The translations under genes and the position numbers were made by a program. From Daejeonella sp. JGW-45 (GTDB lineage: Bacteria; Bacteroidota; Bacteroidia; Sphingobacteriales; Sphingobacteriaceae), in assembly GCF_029360805.1 (NCBI RefSeq), contig NZ_JARKNC010000006.1, positions 250,199-314,198 of the forward strand: 64,000 nt of DNA. The letters are read 5' to 3'. Position 1 is the stretch's first letter. Each line of letters starts with the position of its first letter. A model generated the notes under the pieces. It was not told where the DNA came from. It did no database searches and saw nothing but the letters and a program-made list of their open reading frames with translations. Below, in pieces: positions 47,301-56,237 of the stretch.

Positions 47301-48639
47301 AGTTGTTTTAGGGCGTTCGGGTGAGTTCAGGATCGTTGAGCCTGGAACGAACAAAATGATCATGGCTAATAACATCCCTTATGGAGCTTATCTGTATGTT
47401 AAGGATGGCGAGAAGATCTCTAAAGGAGATAAGATCTGTAGCTGGGATCCATATAACGCGGTTATTATTTCTGAGTTTGAAGGAAAAGCTGAATTTGAAG
47501 CGATCATCGAAGGGGTTACTTTCCGTGAAGAATCGGATGAGCAAACCGGTCACAGAGAAAAGGTTATTATTGACACCCGTGATAAAACTAAAAACCCTGT
47601 TATCCGTGTAGCGGATAAGAAAGGTAATGGTCTTAAAGGATATAACATTCCGGTAGGAGCGCACATTGCTGTTGAGGAGAACGAATCTGTGAAAATGGGG
47701 CAGATCATTGCAAAGATCCCTCGTTCGACCGGTAAAACACGAGATATCACAGGTGGTCTCCCACGTGTGACGGAATTATTCGAAGCTCGTAATCCTTCGA
47801 ATCCAGCAGTTGTAACTGAAATCGATGGCGTGGTAACCTTAGGCGGAGTTAAACGTGGTAACCGTGAGATGTCTATCGAATCAAAAGACGGACAGATCAA
47901 GAAATATCTCGTTCCACTGTCAAAACACATCCTGGTACAGGATAACGACTTTGTGAAGGCAGGTATGCCATTATCTGACGGATCGATTTCTCCAGCTGAC
48001 ATTCTTTCGATCAAAGGCCCGGCGGCAGTTCAGGAATATCTTGTTAACGGTATCCAGGAAGTTTACCGTCTGCAGGGTGTGAAGATCAACGATAAGCACT
48101 TTGAAACCATTGTTCACCAGATGATGCAGAAAGTAATGATCGAGGATGCCGGTGATACACGTTTCCTTGAAAAAGAGCTTGTTGACCGTTGGGATTTCCA
48201 ATTGGAAAATGACGAGATATATGACAAGCGTGTAGTTACTGATCCGGGAGAATCAACTAACCTGAAAGCTGGTCAGATCATATCTGTGCGTAAATTAAGG
48301 GATGAAAATTCAGTTCTTAAACGTAAAGACATGAAACTTGTTGAAACCCGTGATGCTATTGCAGCTACTTCAAGCCAGATGCTTCAGGGTATTACCCGTG
48401 CATCATTGGGAACTAAATCATTCATTTCAGCAGCTTCCTTCCAGGAAACTACCAAAGTATTGAATGAGGCAGCGATCAGCGGTAAGCGTGATAACTTGTT
48501 AGGACTGAAGGAAAACGTGATCGTAGGTCACTTGATTCCATCAGGAACAGGATTGCGTCACTACGAGCGTATCATCGTTGGTTCTCAGGAAGAATACGAT
48601 AAATTGTTGGCATCAAAACAGGAAGAAGTAGAAGCTTAG
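44353..48639 (+). CDS. rpoC: RNA polymerase beta' subunit
   Basis: 1428 residues. N-terminal zinc finger [20 protein letters not shown], the clamp and rudder regions, the catalytic magnesium motif [13 protein letters not shown], the bridge/trigger region ([20 protein letters not shown]) and the second zinc site [17 protein letters not shown]. The layout is the standard Bacteroidota one. It ends with a Glu-rich tail and a terminator 22 bases downstream. Confidence 0.98.
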   Translation: MSYKKDNKIKSNFTSITISLASPESILERSSGEVLKPETINYRTYKPERDGLFCERIFGPVKDYECHCGKYKRIRYKGIVCDRCGVEVTEKKVRRERMGHINLVVPVAHIWYFRSLPNKIGYLLGLPTKKLDLIIYYERYVVIQAGLKEADGIQKMDFLTEEEYLDILDTLPKENQYLDDKDPEKFIAKMGAEALQDLLSRLDLDQQSYDLRHQAATETSQQRKTEALKRLQVVEAFRGANTRIENNPEWMIVKIVPVIPPELRPLVPLEGGRFATSDLNDLYRRVIIRNNRLKRLIEIKAPEVILRNEKRMLQESVDSLFDNSRKVNAVKTEGNRALKSLSDILKGKQGRFRQNLLGKRVDYSARSVIVVGPNLKLHECGLPKDMAAELFKPFIIRKMIERGVVKTVKSAKKIVDRKDPIVWDILENVLKGHPVLLNRAPTLHRLGIQSFQPKLVEGKAIQLHPLVCTAFNADFDGDQMAVHLPLGNAAILEAQMLMLASHNILNPANGTPITVPSQDMVLGLYYITKGRRTDETRVVKGQDQSFYSPEEVIIAYNERKLDLHAFIKVKTNVKEKDGQIVNKLIETTVGRVLFNQRVPAEVGYINELLTKKSLRDIIGEVVKTTGMARAAQFLDDIKELGFQMAFQGGLSFNLQDLNIPAEKAQLIGQASKEVEEVMNNYNMGFITNNERYNQIIDIWTRINNRLTANVMNQLSSDNQGFNSVYMMLDSGARGSKEQIRQLCGMRGLMAKPQKSGSGGEIIENPILSNFKEGLSVLEYFISTHGARKGLADTALKTADAGYLTRRLHDVAQDMIVGETDCGTLRGIYTTALKDNEDIVEPLYDRILGRTSLHDVYDPLTNELLVNAGEDIEEDVAVKIENSALEGIEIRSVLTCESKRGVCALCYGRNLATGKRVQMGEAVGVIAAQSIGEPGTQLTLRTFHVGGTASNIAAESQIVAKFDGVIEFENVRTVSHQTEEGPLEVVLGRSGEFRIVEPGTNKMIMANNIPYGAYLYVKDGEKISKGDKICSWDPYNAVIISEFEGKAEFEAIIEGVTFREESDEQTGHREKVIIDTRDKTKNPVIRVADKKGNGLKGYNIPVGAHIAVEENESVKMGQIIAKIPRSTGKTRDITGGLPRVTELFEARNPSNPAVVTEIDGVVTLGGVKRGNREMSIESKDGQIKKYLVPLSKHILVQDNDFVKAGMPLSDGSISPADILSIKGPAAVQEYLVNGIQEVYRLQGVKINDKHFETIVHQMMQKVMIEDAGDTRFLEKELVDRWDFQLENDEIYDKRVVTDPGESTNLKAGQIISVRKLRDENSVLKRKDMKLVETRDAIAATSSQMLQGITRASLGTKSFISAASFQETTKVLNEAAISGKRDNLLGLKENVIVGHLIPSGTGLRHYERIIVGSQEEYDKLLASKQEEVEA

Positions 48640-48660
48640 TCCTAGCCTTTAACTAATTGT

Positions 48661-48690
48661 AAGCCTCCGATCTGATCGGGGGCTTTTTTG
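48661..48690 (+). terminator. terminator behind rpoC
   Basis: A 10-bp stem AGCCTCCGAT/ATCGGGGGCT (one G-T pair) with a 3-base loop, followed by six T residues. Confidence 0.92.
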
Positions 48691-48768
48691 TGTGGCGCAG
48701 AATTTGTAATTTTATGATATGAATTTTACGATTGTTTAGTTGATCCTAAATATTAAATTTCGAAGCTG

Positions 48769-49023
48769 ATGAGTGTATCTGAAATTAAATTGTATCAAAT
48801 ACTTAAAGATAGGCTTGGTAACAAAGAAGCCGAAGCGTTAGTTCATTTCGTAAGTTCCGAGATAAAAAATGAATTTGATAACAGGAAGGAAATCTTTGCT
48901 ACTAAGGATGACGTGGGTAATGTGAAGTCCGATCTTACGAAGTCAATTTATGTTGTGGGCCTTATCCAATTTCTGGCAATTACAGGCTCAGTTTTGGCTA
49001 TTATTAATTTTATAATAAAATAA
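48769..49023 (+). CDS. small membrane protein with coiled coil (DUF1640-like)
   Basis: 84 residues. A charged N-terminal helical region (EIKLYQILKDRLGNKEAEAL), then a heptad-like stretch TKDDVGNVKSDLTKS, and one C-terminal membrane helix (LIQFLAITGSVLAIINFII). This layout is typical of DUF1640/CCDC90-type small proteins. Function unknown. It stands alone between the rpoC terminator and its own terminator at 49042. Confidence 0.7.
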   Translation: MSVSEIKLYQILKDRLGNKEAEALVHFVSSEIKNEFDNRKEIFATKDDVGNVKSDLTKSIYVVGLIQFLAITGSVLAIINFIIK

Positions 49024-49041
49024 TTCAAAATTATAACGATG

Positions 49042-49070
49042 AAGTCCTCCTATTTGGCGAGGACTTTTTT
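49042..49070 (+). terminator. terminator behind the small membrane protein gene
   Basis: AAGTCCTC (49042-49049) pairs with GAGGACTT (49059-49066); T residues continue to 49070. The next ATG is only 9 bases further on. Confidence 0.85.
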
Positions 49071-49078
49071 ATTACATT

Positions 49079-49393
49079 ATGGAAGAGCAAAATCCCGAGA
49101 ATCAATTAAATATCGAATTGTCTGAAGAAGTCGCAGAAGGCATATATTCAAACCTAGCCATAATAACACATTCTAATACAGAATTTGTGTTAGACTTTGT
49201 GCGTGTAATGCCAGGAGTTCCAAAGGCCAGAGTTAAGTCCCGGGTCGTGTTAACTCCCGAGCATGCTAAAAGATTCATGAGAGCACTGGAGGACAATCTG
49301 GAAAAGTTCGAGACAATTAACGGGCGTATCAAGATTAACGAAGATCCTCCTGCCTTTCCCATGAATTTCGGCGGACCACCTGCGCAAGCATAG
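49079..49393 (+). CDS. DUF3467 protein
   Basis: 104 residues. The core IELSEEVAEGIYSNLAIITH, TEFVLDFVRVMPG and VVLTPEHAKRFMRALEDNL is characteristic of DUF3467, a small conserved family of unknown function found behind rpoC in many Bacteroidota. Proline-rich C-terminus (NFGGPPAQA). The ATG follows a terminator by 9 bases, so expression depends on read-through or on a promoter hidden in the terminator. None matching TAnnTTTG is clear. Confidence 0.88.
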   Translation: MEEQNPENQLNIELSEEVAEGIYSNLAIITHSNTEFVLDFVRVMPGVPKARVKSRVVLTPEHAKRFMRALEDNLEKFETINGRIKINEDPPAFPMNFGGPPAQA

Positions 49394-49435
49394 TGAAGAG
49401 ACACTTTAACGCACCATCATTTCTTATATTATTCT

Positions 49436-50365
49436 TCAACTCTTTTGCGCGGGGAGCTCAAGATTTTTCAGCTGGAAATCGAGATAGCTAAATATCTTTT
49501 CATCGTCCGCTGGTTCAAACCACTTGATGTTTTCGGATTTGTTAAACCAGGTTAGTTGTCGTTTTGCGAACCTTCTTGTGTTTTGTTTGATCTTTTCGAC
49601 AGCTTCTTCAAGAGTGTAAAGTCCGTCAAAGTAATCGAATAACTCAGAATAGCCCACGGTATTAAGTGGATTGAGGTGACGAAACTCTTTCAAACCCTCT
49701 GCCTCCTTTACAAGACCAGCCTCTATCATTAAGTCAACCCTGTGGTCAATGTTTTTGTATAGCGCTTTCCGATCAGTATTGAGGCCAATAGTTACAATAT
49801 TGAAAGACCGCTGCTTCTTAGTTCTTTTACGAAATTCGGAAAATGGTTTTCCAGTCGCTTCGTACACCTCAAGCGCCCGTATAAGCCGTTGCGGATTATT
49901 TATATCTACTTCTGTGTAGAATGTTTGATCAACTCTTTTTAATTTTTCCTGAAGAGGAGCAATACCTTTATCGCGGAATAACTGGTTCAGTTTTTCACGA
50001 ATTTCCTTTGTCGATGATGGAAGCTCGTCAAAGCCGTTGGTTATTGCATTAATAAACAACCCGGATCCGCCCACAACAATGATTACATTATGTCTACTGA
50101 ACAGGTCCTCGATTAATTCCAGGGCTTTTTTTTCATAATCCCCAACATTAAAGTTGTCAACAATAGAATGTGAGTTTATGAAATGATGTTTTACGGCCAT
50201 CAATTCCCCAGATGAGGGTTTAGCCGTACCAATATCCATCTCCCGGTAGAACTGCCTGGAATCAGCAGATACAATTTCTGTTTGATAGTGAGTGGCTAGC
50301 TGAATAGCCAAAGAGGTTTTTCCAATGGCGGTTGGCCCTGTGATTATAATCAGTGTCTTAGCCAT
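49436..50365 (-). CDS. miaA: tRNA dimethylallyltransferase
   Basis: 309 residues. P-loop GPTAIGKTSLA near the N-terminus, then SADSRQFYREMDIGTAKPS, VGGSGLFINAI and a C-terminal helical insertion ending with TRRFAKRQLTWFN. It adds the isopentenyl group to A37 of tRNAs reading UNN codons. On the minus strand after the pRiA4b-type gene, with 23 bases between them. Confidence 0.96.
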   Translation of the reverse strand: MAKTLIIITGPTAIGKTSLAIQLATHYQTEIVSADSRQFYREMDIGTAKPSSGELMAVKHHFINSHSIVDNFNVGDYEKKALELIEDLFSRHNVIIVVGGSGLFINAITNGFDELPSSTKEIREKLNQLFRDKGIAPLQEKLKRVDQTFYTEVDINNPQRLIRALEVYEATGKPFSEFRKRTKKQRSFNIVTIGLNTDRKALYKNIDHRVDLMIEAGLVKEAEGLKEFRHLNPLNTVGYSELFDYFDGLYTLEEAVEKIKQNTRRFAKRQLTWFNKSENIKWFEPADDEKIFSYLDFQLKNLELPAQKS

Positions 50366-50388
50366 TAGCAGAGATGATTTTTTAAAAA

Positions 50389-51042
50389 TTAATAGTCATC
50401 TTTCTGGAGGTCATCTGCATCGTAATTTTCGTTATCTGAGAATTCATCCATGAATTCGTCTTTTTCGTCCTCATCCTCGCCCTCATCGGCTTTTTGATCT
50501 GTGCTTATTCCCAGGTCTGTCATTTGTTCCAGGTCGTCCGTGTCTTCCAATTGAAATTCTTCCTCATTAAGAAAATCAAAGTCGTCAGAGGAAGCTGTAG
50601 CGGCAGCTACAGGTGGCACAATTGCCATACCGGCCATCTTAGGCGCCTCACCGAGACTTCTTGAAATATAAGGATAGCTTTTACCCGACTCCTCATTTAG
50701 AAGGATTTTAATAAGTTCTACGTGGAAGTCATAAGGTCTGTCAAAGTTGTAGGTATAATAGAACTTCTGGTGGGGATCGTCTATGAAACTACTCAGTTTG
50801 GAGTTCTCCATTAAAGCGACACCATTATTTATCTTTCTCTGATTCGGTAAGTAAGCAATTTCTTCGTTCTTGATCCATTGATCGTTACTTACGTAAAATG
50901 ACGAAGAAGCTTCAGTTTTATATCCGGTAGATTCGTGTATGGCTCTGTGAAGATCCTCGAAGGTTTGGTTCGATTTGATGTCAATATCCCGCTCCACATC
51001 ATCGTAATCTTCAAAAGAAACCCTAAATCTATATATAGCCAT
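50389..51042 (-). CDS. plasmid pRiA4b ORF-3-like domain protein with acidic tail
   Basis: 217 residues. The N-terminal part (about 1-125) matches the pRiA4b ORF-3/IS1096 TnpR-like fold: MAIYRFRVSFEDYDDVERDI, FEDLHRAIHESTGY, FYYTYNFDRPYDFHVELI. Residues about 150-217 are almost purely acidic (EDEDEKDEFMDEFSD). The domain is named after mobile-element genes, but no transposase or terminal repeats are nearby, and the gene sits between miaA and cca as in related genomes, so a housekeeping role is likely. Function unknown. Confidence 0.8.
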   Translation of the reverse strand: MAIYRFRVSFEDYDDVERDIDIKSNQTFEDLHRAIHESTGYKTEASSSFYVSNDQWIKNEEIAYLPNQRKINNGVALMENSKLSSFIDDPHQKFYYTYNFDRPYDFHVELIKILLNEESGKSYPYISRSLGEAPKMAGMAIVPPVAAATASSDDFDFLNEEEFQLEDTDDLEQMTDLGISTDQKADEGEDEDEKDEFMDEFSDNENYDADDLQKDDY

Positions 51043-51064
51043 TATTGTATGTTATTTTAAAGTA

Positions 51065-51072
51065 CAAAAATA
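51065..51072 (-). promoter_or_regulatory. -7 promoter element of the pRiA4b-type gene
   Basis: TATTTTTG on the minus strand, 22 bases before the ATG at 51042, matches TAnnTTTG. It may also drive miaA downstream. Confidence 0.55.
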
Positions 51073-51113
51073 CGATTTGCAAAAAACGATTATTGATTTT
51101 GTTTAAATTTTTA

Positions 51114-52523
51114 TTAAGTCGTTTTTGAGGGAATTAGTCCAATTTCCTTACCCTTAAGTATCATATACTCCATGGCTTCCTCCCGGGAGTTTTTTATTAC
51201 TCCCTCTAGAATCGCTTCCCGGATTTGATTTTTGATAATACCCACCTCTCTACCTGCCCTCAAATTAAATGCCATCATAATATCTTCTCCGGTTACCGGA
51301 GGCTGCCAATTTCTTATGTGGTCACTTTCTTCTACATCCTTAAGCCTTTGTTTAACCAGTTCGAAGTTACGGCGGTACTTTTTAATCTTATATTCGTTCT
51401 TTGTGGTTACATCGGCATTGCAAAGCAACATAAGGCCTTCAATGTCTTCTCCTGCTTCGAATAGAAGCCGTCTCACTGCTGAATCTGTAACAACATCCTG
51501 GGCAAGCACGATAGGTCTTAGATGAAGTTGTACAAGCTTTTGGACCATTTTCATTTTTTCGTTCAATGGTAGCTTTAGCTGAGCAAAGATCTTTGGAACC
51601 ATCCGGGCTCCGCGGTCCTCATGTCCATGAAATGTCCAGCCATGCCCTGGCTCAAACCGTTTGGTTGCTGGTTTTGCAATGTCATGCAGAATGGCCGACC
51701 ACCTTAGCCAAAGATCGTCTGTATTTTCTGATAGGTTGTCAAGCACTTGTAACGTATGGTAGAAGTTGTCCTTATGCCCTTTTCCGTCTATTATATCCAC
51801 ACCATGGAGTTCAACCATCTGTGGGAATATCTCTTTTAAGAGACCAGAATTAAATAAGTATTCAAACCCAACAGAAGGTTTGGGTGATAAGATGATCTTG
51901 TTTAGCTCATCGGTAATGCGTTCCGTCGAAACAATCTTAATGCGCTTATTATTTTTCTGAATAGCATGAAGGGCGCGTGTATCGATGGTAAAGCCTAGTT
52001 GCGAGGCGAAACGAATGGCTCTCATCATTCTTAAAGGGTCGTCAGAGAACGTTAGTTCCGGATCCAGCGGAGTACGTATCAGTTTTTGGCTTAGATCTGT
52101 CAGTCCGTCAAATGGATCCAACAGGCGGCCGAAGCTGGATGCATTCAGGCTGATGGCCATAGCGTTTATTGTAAAATCACGTCGCTTTTGGTCATCATCA
52201 AGAGAGCCGTTTTCTACAACAGGTTTTCTGGAATCTGCGCGGTAAGATTCCTTTCTTGCACCCACGAATTCAATTTCAAGGTTGTCATGGCGAAGCATTG
52301 CAGTGCCAAAATTTTTAAAAACAGAAACTTTCGTCCGGAAGATCTTACCCACTTCTTCAGCAAACGTTATCCCATTTCCCACGACCAAAATATCAACATC
52401 TTTTGAAGGCCGATCCAGGAATATATCCCTGACAAATCCACCAATCACATAGATTTCGGTATCAGAAGCATCAGCTATATTGCCGAGTTTTTTAAAAATG
52501 GGGTTTTGCAAGTATTTTTTCAT
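51114..52523 (-). CDS. cca: CCA-adding tRNA nucleotidyltransferase with HD domain
   Basis: 469 residues from ATG 52523; a TTG three codons upstream is open but less likely. Nucleotidyltransferase head with IGGFVRD and the acidic pair in SKDVDILVVGNG, RNA-binding segments (RRDFTINAMAISL, DDPLRMMRAIRFASQLGF), and a C-terminal HD domain (WSAILHDIAKPAT, about 280-292). None of the five tRNA genes in the window encodes CCA, so this enzyme is needed for their maturation. Separated from tsaC by 77 bases. Confidence 0.93.
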   Translation of the reverse strand: MKKYLQNPIFKKLGNIADASDTEIYVIGGFVRDIFLDRPSKDVDILVVGNGITFAEEVGKIFRTKVSVFKNFGTAMLRHDNLEIEFVGARKESYRADSRKPVVENGSLDDDQKRRDFTINAMAISLNASSFGRLLDPFDGLTDLSQKLIRTPLDPELTFSDDPLRMMRAIRFASQLGFTIDTRALHAIQKNNKRIKIVSTERITDELNKIILSPKPSVGFEYLFNSGLLKEIFPQMVELHGVDIIDGKGHKDNFYHTLQVLDNLSENTDDLWLRWSAILHDIAKPATKRFEPGHGWTFHGHEDRGARMVPKIFAQLKLPLNEKMKMVQKLVQLHLRPIVLAQDVVTDSAVRRLLFEAGEDIEGLMLLCNADVTTKNEYKIKKYRRNFELVKQRLKDVEESDHIRNWQPPVTGEDIMMAFNLRAGREVGIIKNQIREAILEGVIKNSREEAMEYMILKGKEIGLIPSKTT

Positions 52524-52600
52524 AGAGTCCAATCCTTACAGGATCAGGGATAATGCTCGAAAATTTTAATCAAATATCGTTAAATCGTTTTTAGCAGGCG

Positions 52601-53167
52601 TTATTTCCGGATAAAAGAGAATTTACCCCCTGATTCCAGTTTCATGATCGTTGAAGACTTACCATCGGTTATCACATTTTGCTGCCAATTAACAACATAG
52701 TCGACTCCGTTCATAACTTCCGGACTTATATCAAAAAAGCTTACGGGTGACTTATCACCGCTTAAGTTTGCTGATGTCGAAACGATTGGTTTCCGGAAGC
52801 GATGTATAAGTTGCTGGCAAAAATCATGTTTCACAACACGTATTCCAATGCTTCCGTCGGAGGCTATCACATTTGAAGCAAGATTTTTTGCGCCTGAGTA
52901 GATAATCGTCAGGGGATTTTCAGCAAATTCAATCAGATCATATGCAATTTCAGGAACTTCGCTCACATAACTCTGAAGCTTGGTTTCCGTATCTAACAGG
53001 ATAATTAAGCTTTTTTCATCAGAGCGGCCTTTTAATTCATAAACCTTTTTTACTGAATCAGGGTTAGTTGCATCGCATCCGATGCCCCATATTGTATCAG
53101 TGGGATAAAGGATCAAGCCGCCATTCTTTAAAACCTCAAAAGCCTTATTTATTTCTTCCTTAAGCAT
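52601..53167 (-). CDS. tsaC: L-threonylcarbamoyladenylate synthase
   Basis: 188 residues, YrdC/Sua5 domain only. Motifs LILYPTDTIWGIGCDA, ELKGRSDEKSL and PIVSTSANLSGD are diagnostic. It makes threonylcarbamoyl-AMP for the t6A37 modification of ANN-decoding tRNAs. Its start overlaps the preceding glycosyltransferase gene by 8 bases, an unusual functional pairing that probably reflects only cotranscription. Confidence 0.94.
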   Translation of the reverse strand: MLKEEINKAFEVLKNGGLILYPTDTIWGIGCDATNPDSVKKVYELKGRSDEKSLIILLDTETKLQSYVSEVPEIAYDLIEFAENPLTIIYSGAKNLASNVIASDGSIGIRVVKHDFCQQLIHRFRKPIVSTSANLSGDKSPVSFFDISPEVMNGVDYVVNWQQNVITDGKSSTIMKLESGGKFSFIRK

Positions 53168-54269
53168 GAGTTAAAACCTCCTTATAAACTTCAATAATTT
53201 CAGTTGCAATTTTCTCATCGCTAAAATTCTTTACATGGTCATAGCCTGCCCGGATCATCATATTTCTTTGTTCACTGTTGCCAAGCACCATATTTATTTG
53301 TCGCGCAAGACTGGCTTCATCATCGGGATCAATATAAATGCTTCCCCGCCCGCCAGCTTCTTCCAAACAGGAACCTGTAGCCGCAATAACGGGTATGCCG
53401 GAATGCAAGGCCTCTACGATTGGTATGCCAAAGCCTTCAAAACGAGATGGATAAATAAATAATTGCGCCGATTGATAGATTGCCGGTAAATCGCTGTGAT
53501 CTGCATTTTTAATGAAATGCACCCGTTGTTGTAAGTCATGACTCATGATATAGGACTTTACCCGGGTTGAATAGGGGGTATCCTTGCCAACAACTACAAG
53601 ATGAATATCTTTAATATCCTTCAACGCTTTTATTACCAATAAGAGATTTTTTCGTTCTTCTATCGTGCCTACGTTCAAAATATATCTTTCCGGCAGGTTA
53701 TATTTTTTCTGAACCTTATGCTTATTCTCAACGGAAGCTTTTGTGAAAAATATGGGATCACAATTTTGGTATATCACTTTTATACGGTCACTTTCGACGT
53801 TAAGATAGTGTATCAAATCCTTCCGGGTTTGATTGCTGATGGCTATTATTTTGTCGGCTGATGAAATTGCATAACGCAATTTAAGTTTGTAAATAATCCT
53901 GTCGAATAAAGCATAATATTCAGGATATCTTATAAAGATCAAGTCATGGACTGTAACAACTGACTGAATTCCTGCATTTTTTAAGCCGAAGGGAATCTCA
54001 TTACTCAGACCATGAAAGACATCAATGTTGTCTGATTTGAGATTTTGTATAATACCTAAACTTCGCCAATAGGATTTAATTGATTTACTGCCGGGATATT
54101 TATAATTAACACCGGTAATAAGAAGTTTGGTTGACGGGGCTTTGATAGCATAGCTACTATAGTAATTTTCAGGATAAAATTTTGTCAGTAAACGAACTAA
54201 ATAACGGCTGTAGTTGCCTAAGCCGGTAAAATTTTGTGTCATACGTTTGCCGTCGAAACCTATTCTCAT
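53160..54269 (-). CDS. glycosyltransferase family 4
   Basis: 369 residues, GT-B fold. N-terminal domain starts MRIGFDGKRMTQNFTGLGNY; the C-terminal nucleotide-sugar-binding domain has LNVGTIEERKNLLLVIKAL and the EX7E-type FEGFGIPIVEALHSGIPVIA. It transfers a sugar, possibly mannose-like, to an envelope polysaccharide or glycolipid; donor and acceptor are unknown. No polysaccharide cluster surrounds it. It overlaps tsaC by 8 bases and lies downstream of the dapD terminator. Confidence 0.88.
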   Translation of the reverse strand: MRIGFDGKRMTQNFTGLGNYSRYLVRLLTKFYPENYYSSYAIKAPSTKLLITGVNYKYPGSKSIKSYWRSLGIIQNLKSDNIDVFHGLSNEIPFGLKNAGIQSVVTVHDLIFIRYPEYYALFDRIIYKLKLRYAISSADKIIAISNQTRKDLIHYLNVESDRIKVIYQNCDPIFFTKASVENKHKVQKKYNLPERYILNVGTIEERKNLLLVIKALKDIKDIHLVVVGKDTPYSTRVKSYIMSHDLQQRVHFIKNADHSDLPAIYQSAQLFIYPSRFEGFGIPIVEALHSGIPVIAATGSCLEEAGGRGSIYIDPDDEASLARQINMVLGNSEQRNMMIRAGYDHVKNFSDEKIATEIIEVYKEVLTHA

Positions 54270-54285
54270 CGCCCGTGTATAAAAT

Positions 54286-54313
54286 AAAAGGCTGAAATCG
54301 TTTTCAGCCTTTT
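54286..54313 (-). terminator. terminator behind dapD
   Basis: A 12-bp stem (54286-54297 with 54302-54313, core GCTGAAA/TTTCAGC) lies past the dapD stop. On the minus strand it is followed by TTTTATTTTA. The glycosyltransferase start is 17 bases beyond. Confidence 0.85.
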
Positions 54314-54334
54314 AAACTTTGATGCTGACTGAAA

Positions 54335-55153
54335 TTAAACCGCAACGTTATTTTCCCTCAACGCGTCGTTTAGAGAGGTCTTTTTATCTGTAGATTCCTT
54401 TCTTTTGCCTATGATTAATGCACAGGGTACCTGAAATTCGCCGGCAGGAAACTTCTTGGCGTACGATCCCGGAATCACAACAGAACGGGACGGTACGATG
54501 CCTTTATATTCAACAGGTTCGTCGCCCGTTACATCAATAATCTTTGTAGACGCCGTTAACACAACGTTTGCTCCTAAAACAGCTTCGCTTTCTACATGTA
54601 CGCCTTCTACAACTATTGCACGTGAACCGATAAAGCAATTGTCTTCGATTATTACAGGAGATGCTTGCACAGGCTCTAAAACACCGCCAATTCCAACACC
54701 TCCGCTCAAATGTACATGCTTCCCAATTTGAGCGCAGGAACCCACTGTCGCCCAGGTGTCAACCATTGTACCTTCATCAACATAAGCACCAATATTAACA
54801 TACGAAGGCATCATAATTACTCCCTTAGCCAAATAGGCACCGTAGCGGGCTATTCCATGAGGCACAACCCGTACGCCGGTAGCTTTATAATCCGTTTTTA
54901 ATTTCATTTTATCGTGAAACACAAACGGGCCAACTTCTATTTCTTTCATTTCGCTGATTGGAAAATAGAGGATGACAGCTTTTTTTATCCAGTCGTGAAC
55001 ATGCCAGCGAGTTCCAATTTGTTCGGCTACACGCAATTCGCCTTTATCAAGGTGTAAAATGACACGCTCTATAGCATCTCTGTACTCTTTAAATGTAATA
55101 AGCGTCCTGTCTTCCCAGGCCGTTTCTATAAGTTTTTTTAAATCAGAAGTCAT
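54335..55153 (-). CDS. dapD: 2,3,4,5-tetrahydropyridine-2,6-dicarboxylate N-succinyltransferase
   Basis: 272 residues from ATG 55153, the usual length; the 13 extra upstream codons are outside the conserved start MTSDLKKLIETAWEDR. Left-handed beta-helix hexapeptide repeats (VNIGAYVDEGTMVDTWATVG, GGVGIGGVLEPVQASPVIIE) form the trimeric acyltransferase. It acts in the succinylase branch of lysine and diaminopimelate synthesis. Divergent from the S4 gene. Confidence 0.95.
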   Translation of the reverse strand: MTSDLKKLIETAWEDRTLITFKEYRDAIERVILHLDKGELRVAEQIGTRWHVHDWIKKAVILYFPISEMKEIEVGPFVFHDKMKLKTDYKATGVRVVPHGIARYGAYLAKGVIMMPSYVNIGAYVDEGTMVDTWATVGSCAQIGKHVHLSGGVGIGGVLEPVQASPVIIEDNCFIGSRAIVVEGVHVESEAVLGANVVLTASTKIIDVTGDEPVEYKGIVPSRSVVIPGSYAKKFPAGEFQVPCALIIGKRKESTDKKTSLNDALRENNVAV

Positions 55154-55208
55154 ACGGTAATTTTGAGCCAAAATACGGGATTTTTCTGGCAAATAGCCGA
55201 TCGTTGTG

Positions 55209-55216
55209 TAAATTTG
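55209..55216 (+). promoter_or_regulatory. -7 promoter element of the S4-domain gene
   Basis: TAAATTTG is a full match to TAnnTTTG and lies only 5 bases before ATG 55222, predicting a leaderless mRNA. Confidence 0.6.
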
Positions 55217-55221
55217 CTATC

Positions 55222-55614
55222 ATGGCTGAGATTGAGAAATTACGCATTGATAAGTATTTATGGGCTATTCGCGCCTTCAAAACACGCAGCATTTCTACAG
55301 AGGCATGCAAGGCCGGGCGTGTAAAAATGAACGGACAAAATCTTAAACCCTCTCACATAGTTAAAACAGGAGAAGAATATACCGTTCAAAAAGGGCCGGA
55401 TAAAAAGGTTATCAAGGTAACCGGTCTTTTGGAAAGACGTGTGGATGCCAAAACGGCCGTGACTTTTTATGAAGACCTAACTCCGGTTGAAGATACTCAG
55501 GCATATAAATCGATGTTTCATACACCCAACCTCAGCCGTGATCGGGGTACCGGCAGACCTACCAAGAAAGACAGACGGGAAATTGATGATCTGCAGGAGG
55601 GTTGGTTTGATTGA
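55222..55614 (+). CDS. RNA-binding S4-domain protein, HslR/Hsp15-like
   Basis: 130 residues. The S4 fold is at the N-terminus (LRIDKYLWAIRAFKTRSIST and KAGRVKMNGQNLKPSHIVK). The C-terminal extension is basic and charged (RDRGTGRPTKKDRREIDDLQ). Hsp15 rescues stalled 50S subunits carrying nascent chains; the homology suggests a similar role. The upstream -7 element at 55209-55216 excludes the earlier in-frame start at 55204. Confidence 0.88.
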   Translation: MAEIEKLRIDKYLWAIRAFKTRSISTEACKAGRVKMNGQNLKPSHIVKTGEEYTVQKGPDKKVIKVTGLLERRVDAKTAVTFYEDLTPVEDTQAYKSMFHTPNLSRDRGTGRPTKKDRREIDDLQEGWFD

Positions 55615-55666
55615 ACAGTTACGGGTGAATATGTAATAGCTCATGTTCGCCAATTTGTTGAACTGA

Positions 55667-56146
55667 TTAATAGCTGATTTTCATGGGCGATTTATCCCAA
55701 AGCCTAAAGGCATTTAAAGCCTCATCCCTTAACATTTGCTCAATAATAACTTTACGCTGATCTCGGGGCAGGGCCATTTCGTTGTAAATGAATTGGTCGT
55801 CAAATCCGATTTTGCAGGCATCATCTTTGGTATTCGCAAAGTATATCTTGTCGATGCGTGCCCAGTAAATGGCGCTTAAACACATCGGGCAGGGTTCGCA
55901 ACTTGTGTAAATCAGACAACCACTGAGATCAAAGGTCTTAAGCTTTTTACTTGCTATTCGAATTGCAGATACTTCAGCGTGCGCAGTAGGGTCAAGTGTC
56001 CTGGTCACTTTATTTGCACTCTTACCAACAATTTTACCCTCTTTAACGATAACGGCACCAAAGGGGCCTCCCAATGAATTGCTCACATTTTGTTCCGATA
56101 GCCGGATGGCTATCCGCATAAAATCTTCATGTTGTTTACCCTGCAT
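55667..56146 (-). CDS. guaD: guanine deaminase (cytidine-deaminase fold)
   Basis: 159 residues. Zinc site DPTAHAEVSAIRIA (His and catalytic Glu) and TSCEPCPMCLSAIYWARI. The C-terminal DDACKIGFDDQFIYNEMALP is characteristic of Bacillus-type GuaD, which converts guanine to xanthine, and not of tRNA adenosine deaminase TadA. Substrate assignment rests on this similarity. It stands alone between convergent and divergent neighbours. Confidence 0.85.
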   Translation of the reverse strand: MQGKQHEDFMRIAIRLSEQNVSNSLGGPFGAVIVKEGKIVGKSANKVTRTLDPTAHAEVSAIRIASKKLKTFDLSGCLIYTSCEPCPMCLSAIYWARIDKIYFANTKDDACKIGFDDQFIYNEMALPRDQRKVIIEQMLRDEALNAFRLWDKSPMKISY

Positions 56147-56179
56147 ATCAAGATATTTTTAAGGCAGTTTCTGCCTGTA

Positions 56180-56213
56180 TACAAAAATAAAAAACCCCAG
56201 CATTGCCGGGGTT
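56180..56213 (-). terminator. terminator behind the Skp-like gene
   Basis: On the minus strand AACCCC and GGGGTT form the outer stem with an inner GC/GC pair around AAT, followed by TTTTATTTTTGT. Confidence 0.85.
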
Positions 56214-56237
56214 CCTTTCTAATGATCTATCATTAAA

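Noticed and set aside
50389..51042. Remnant of an insertion sequence
   Set aside because: Despite the IS/plasmid-derived domain name there is no transposase, terminal inverted repeat or target duplication nearby.
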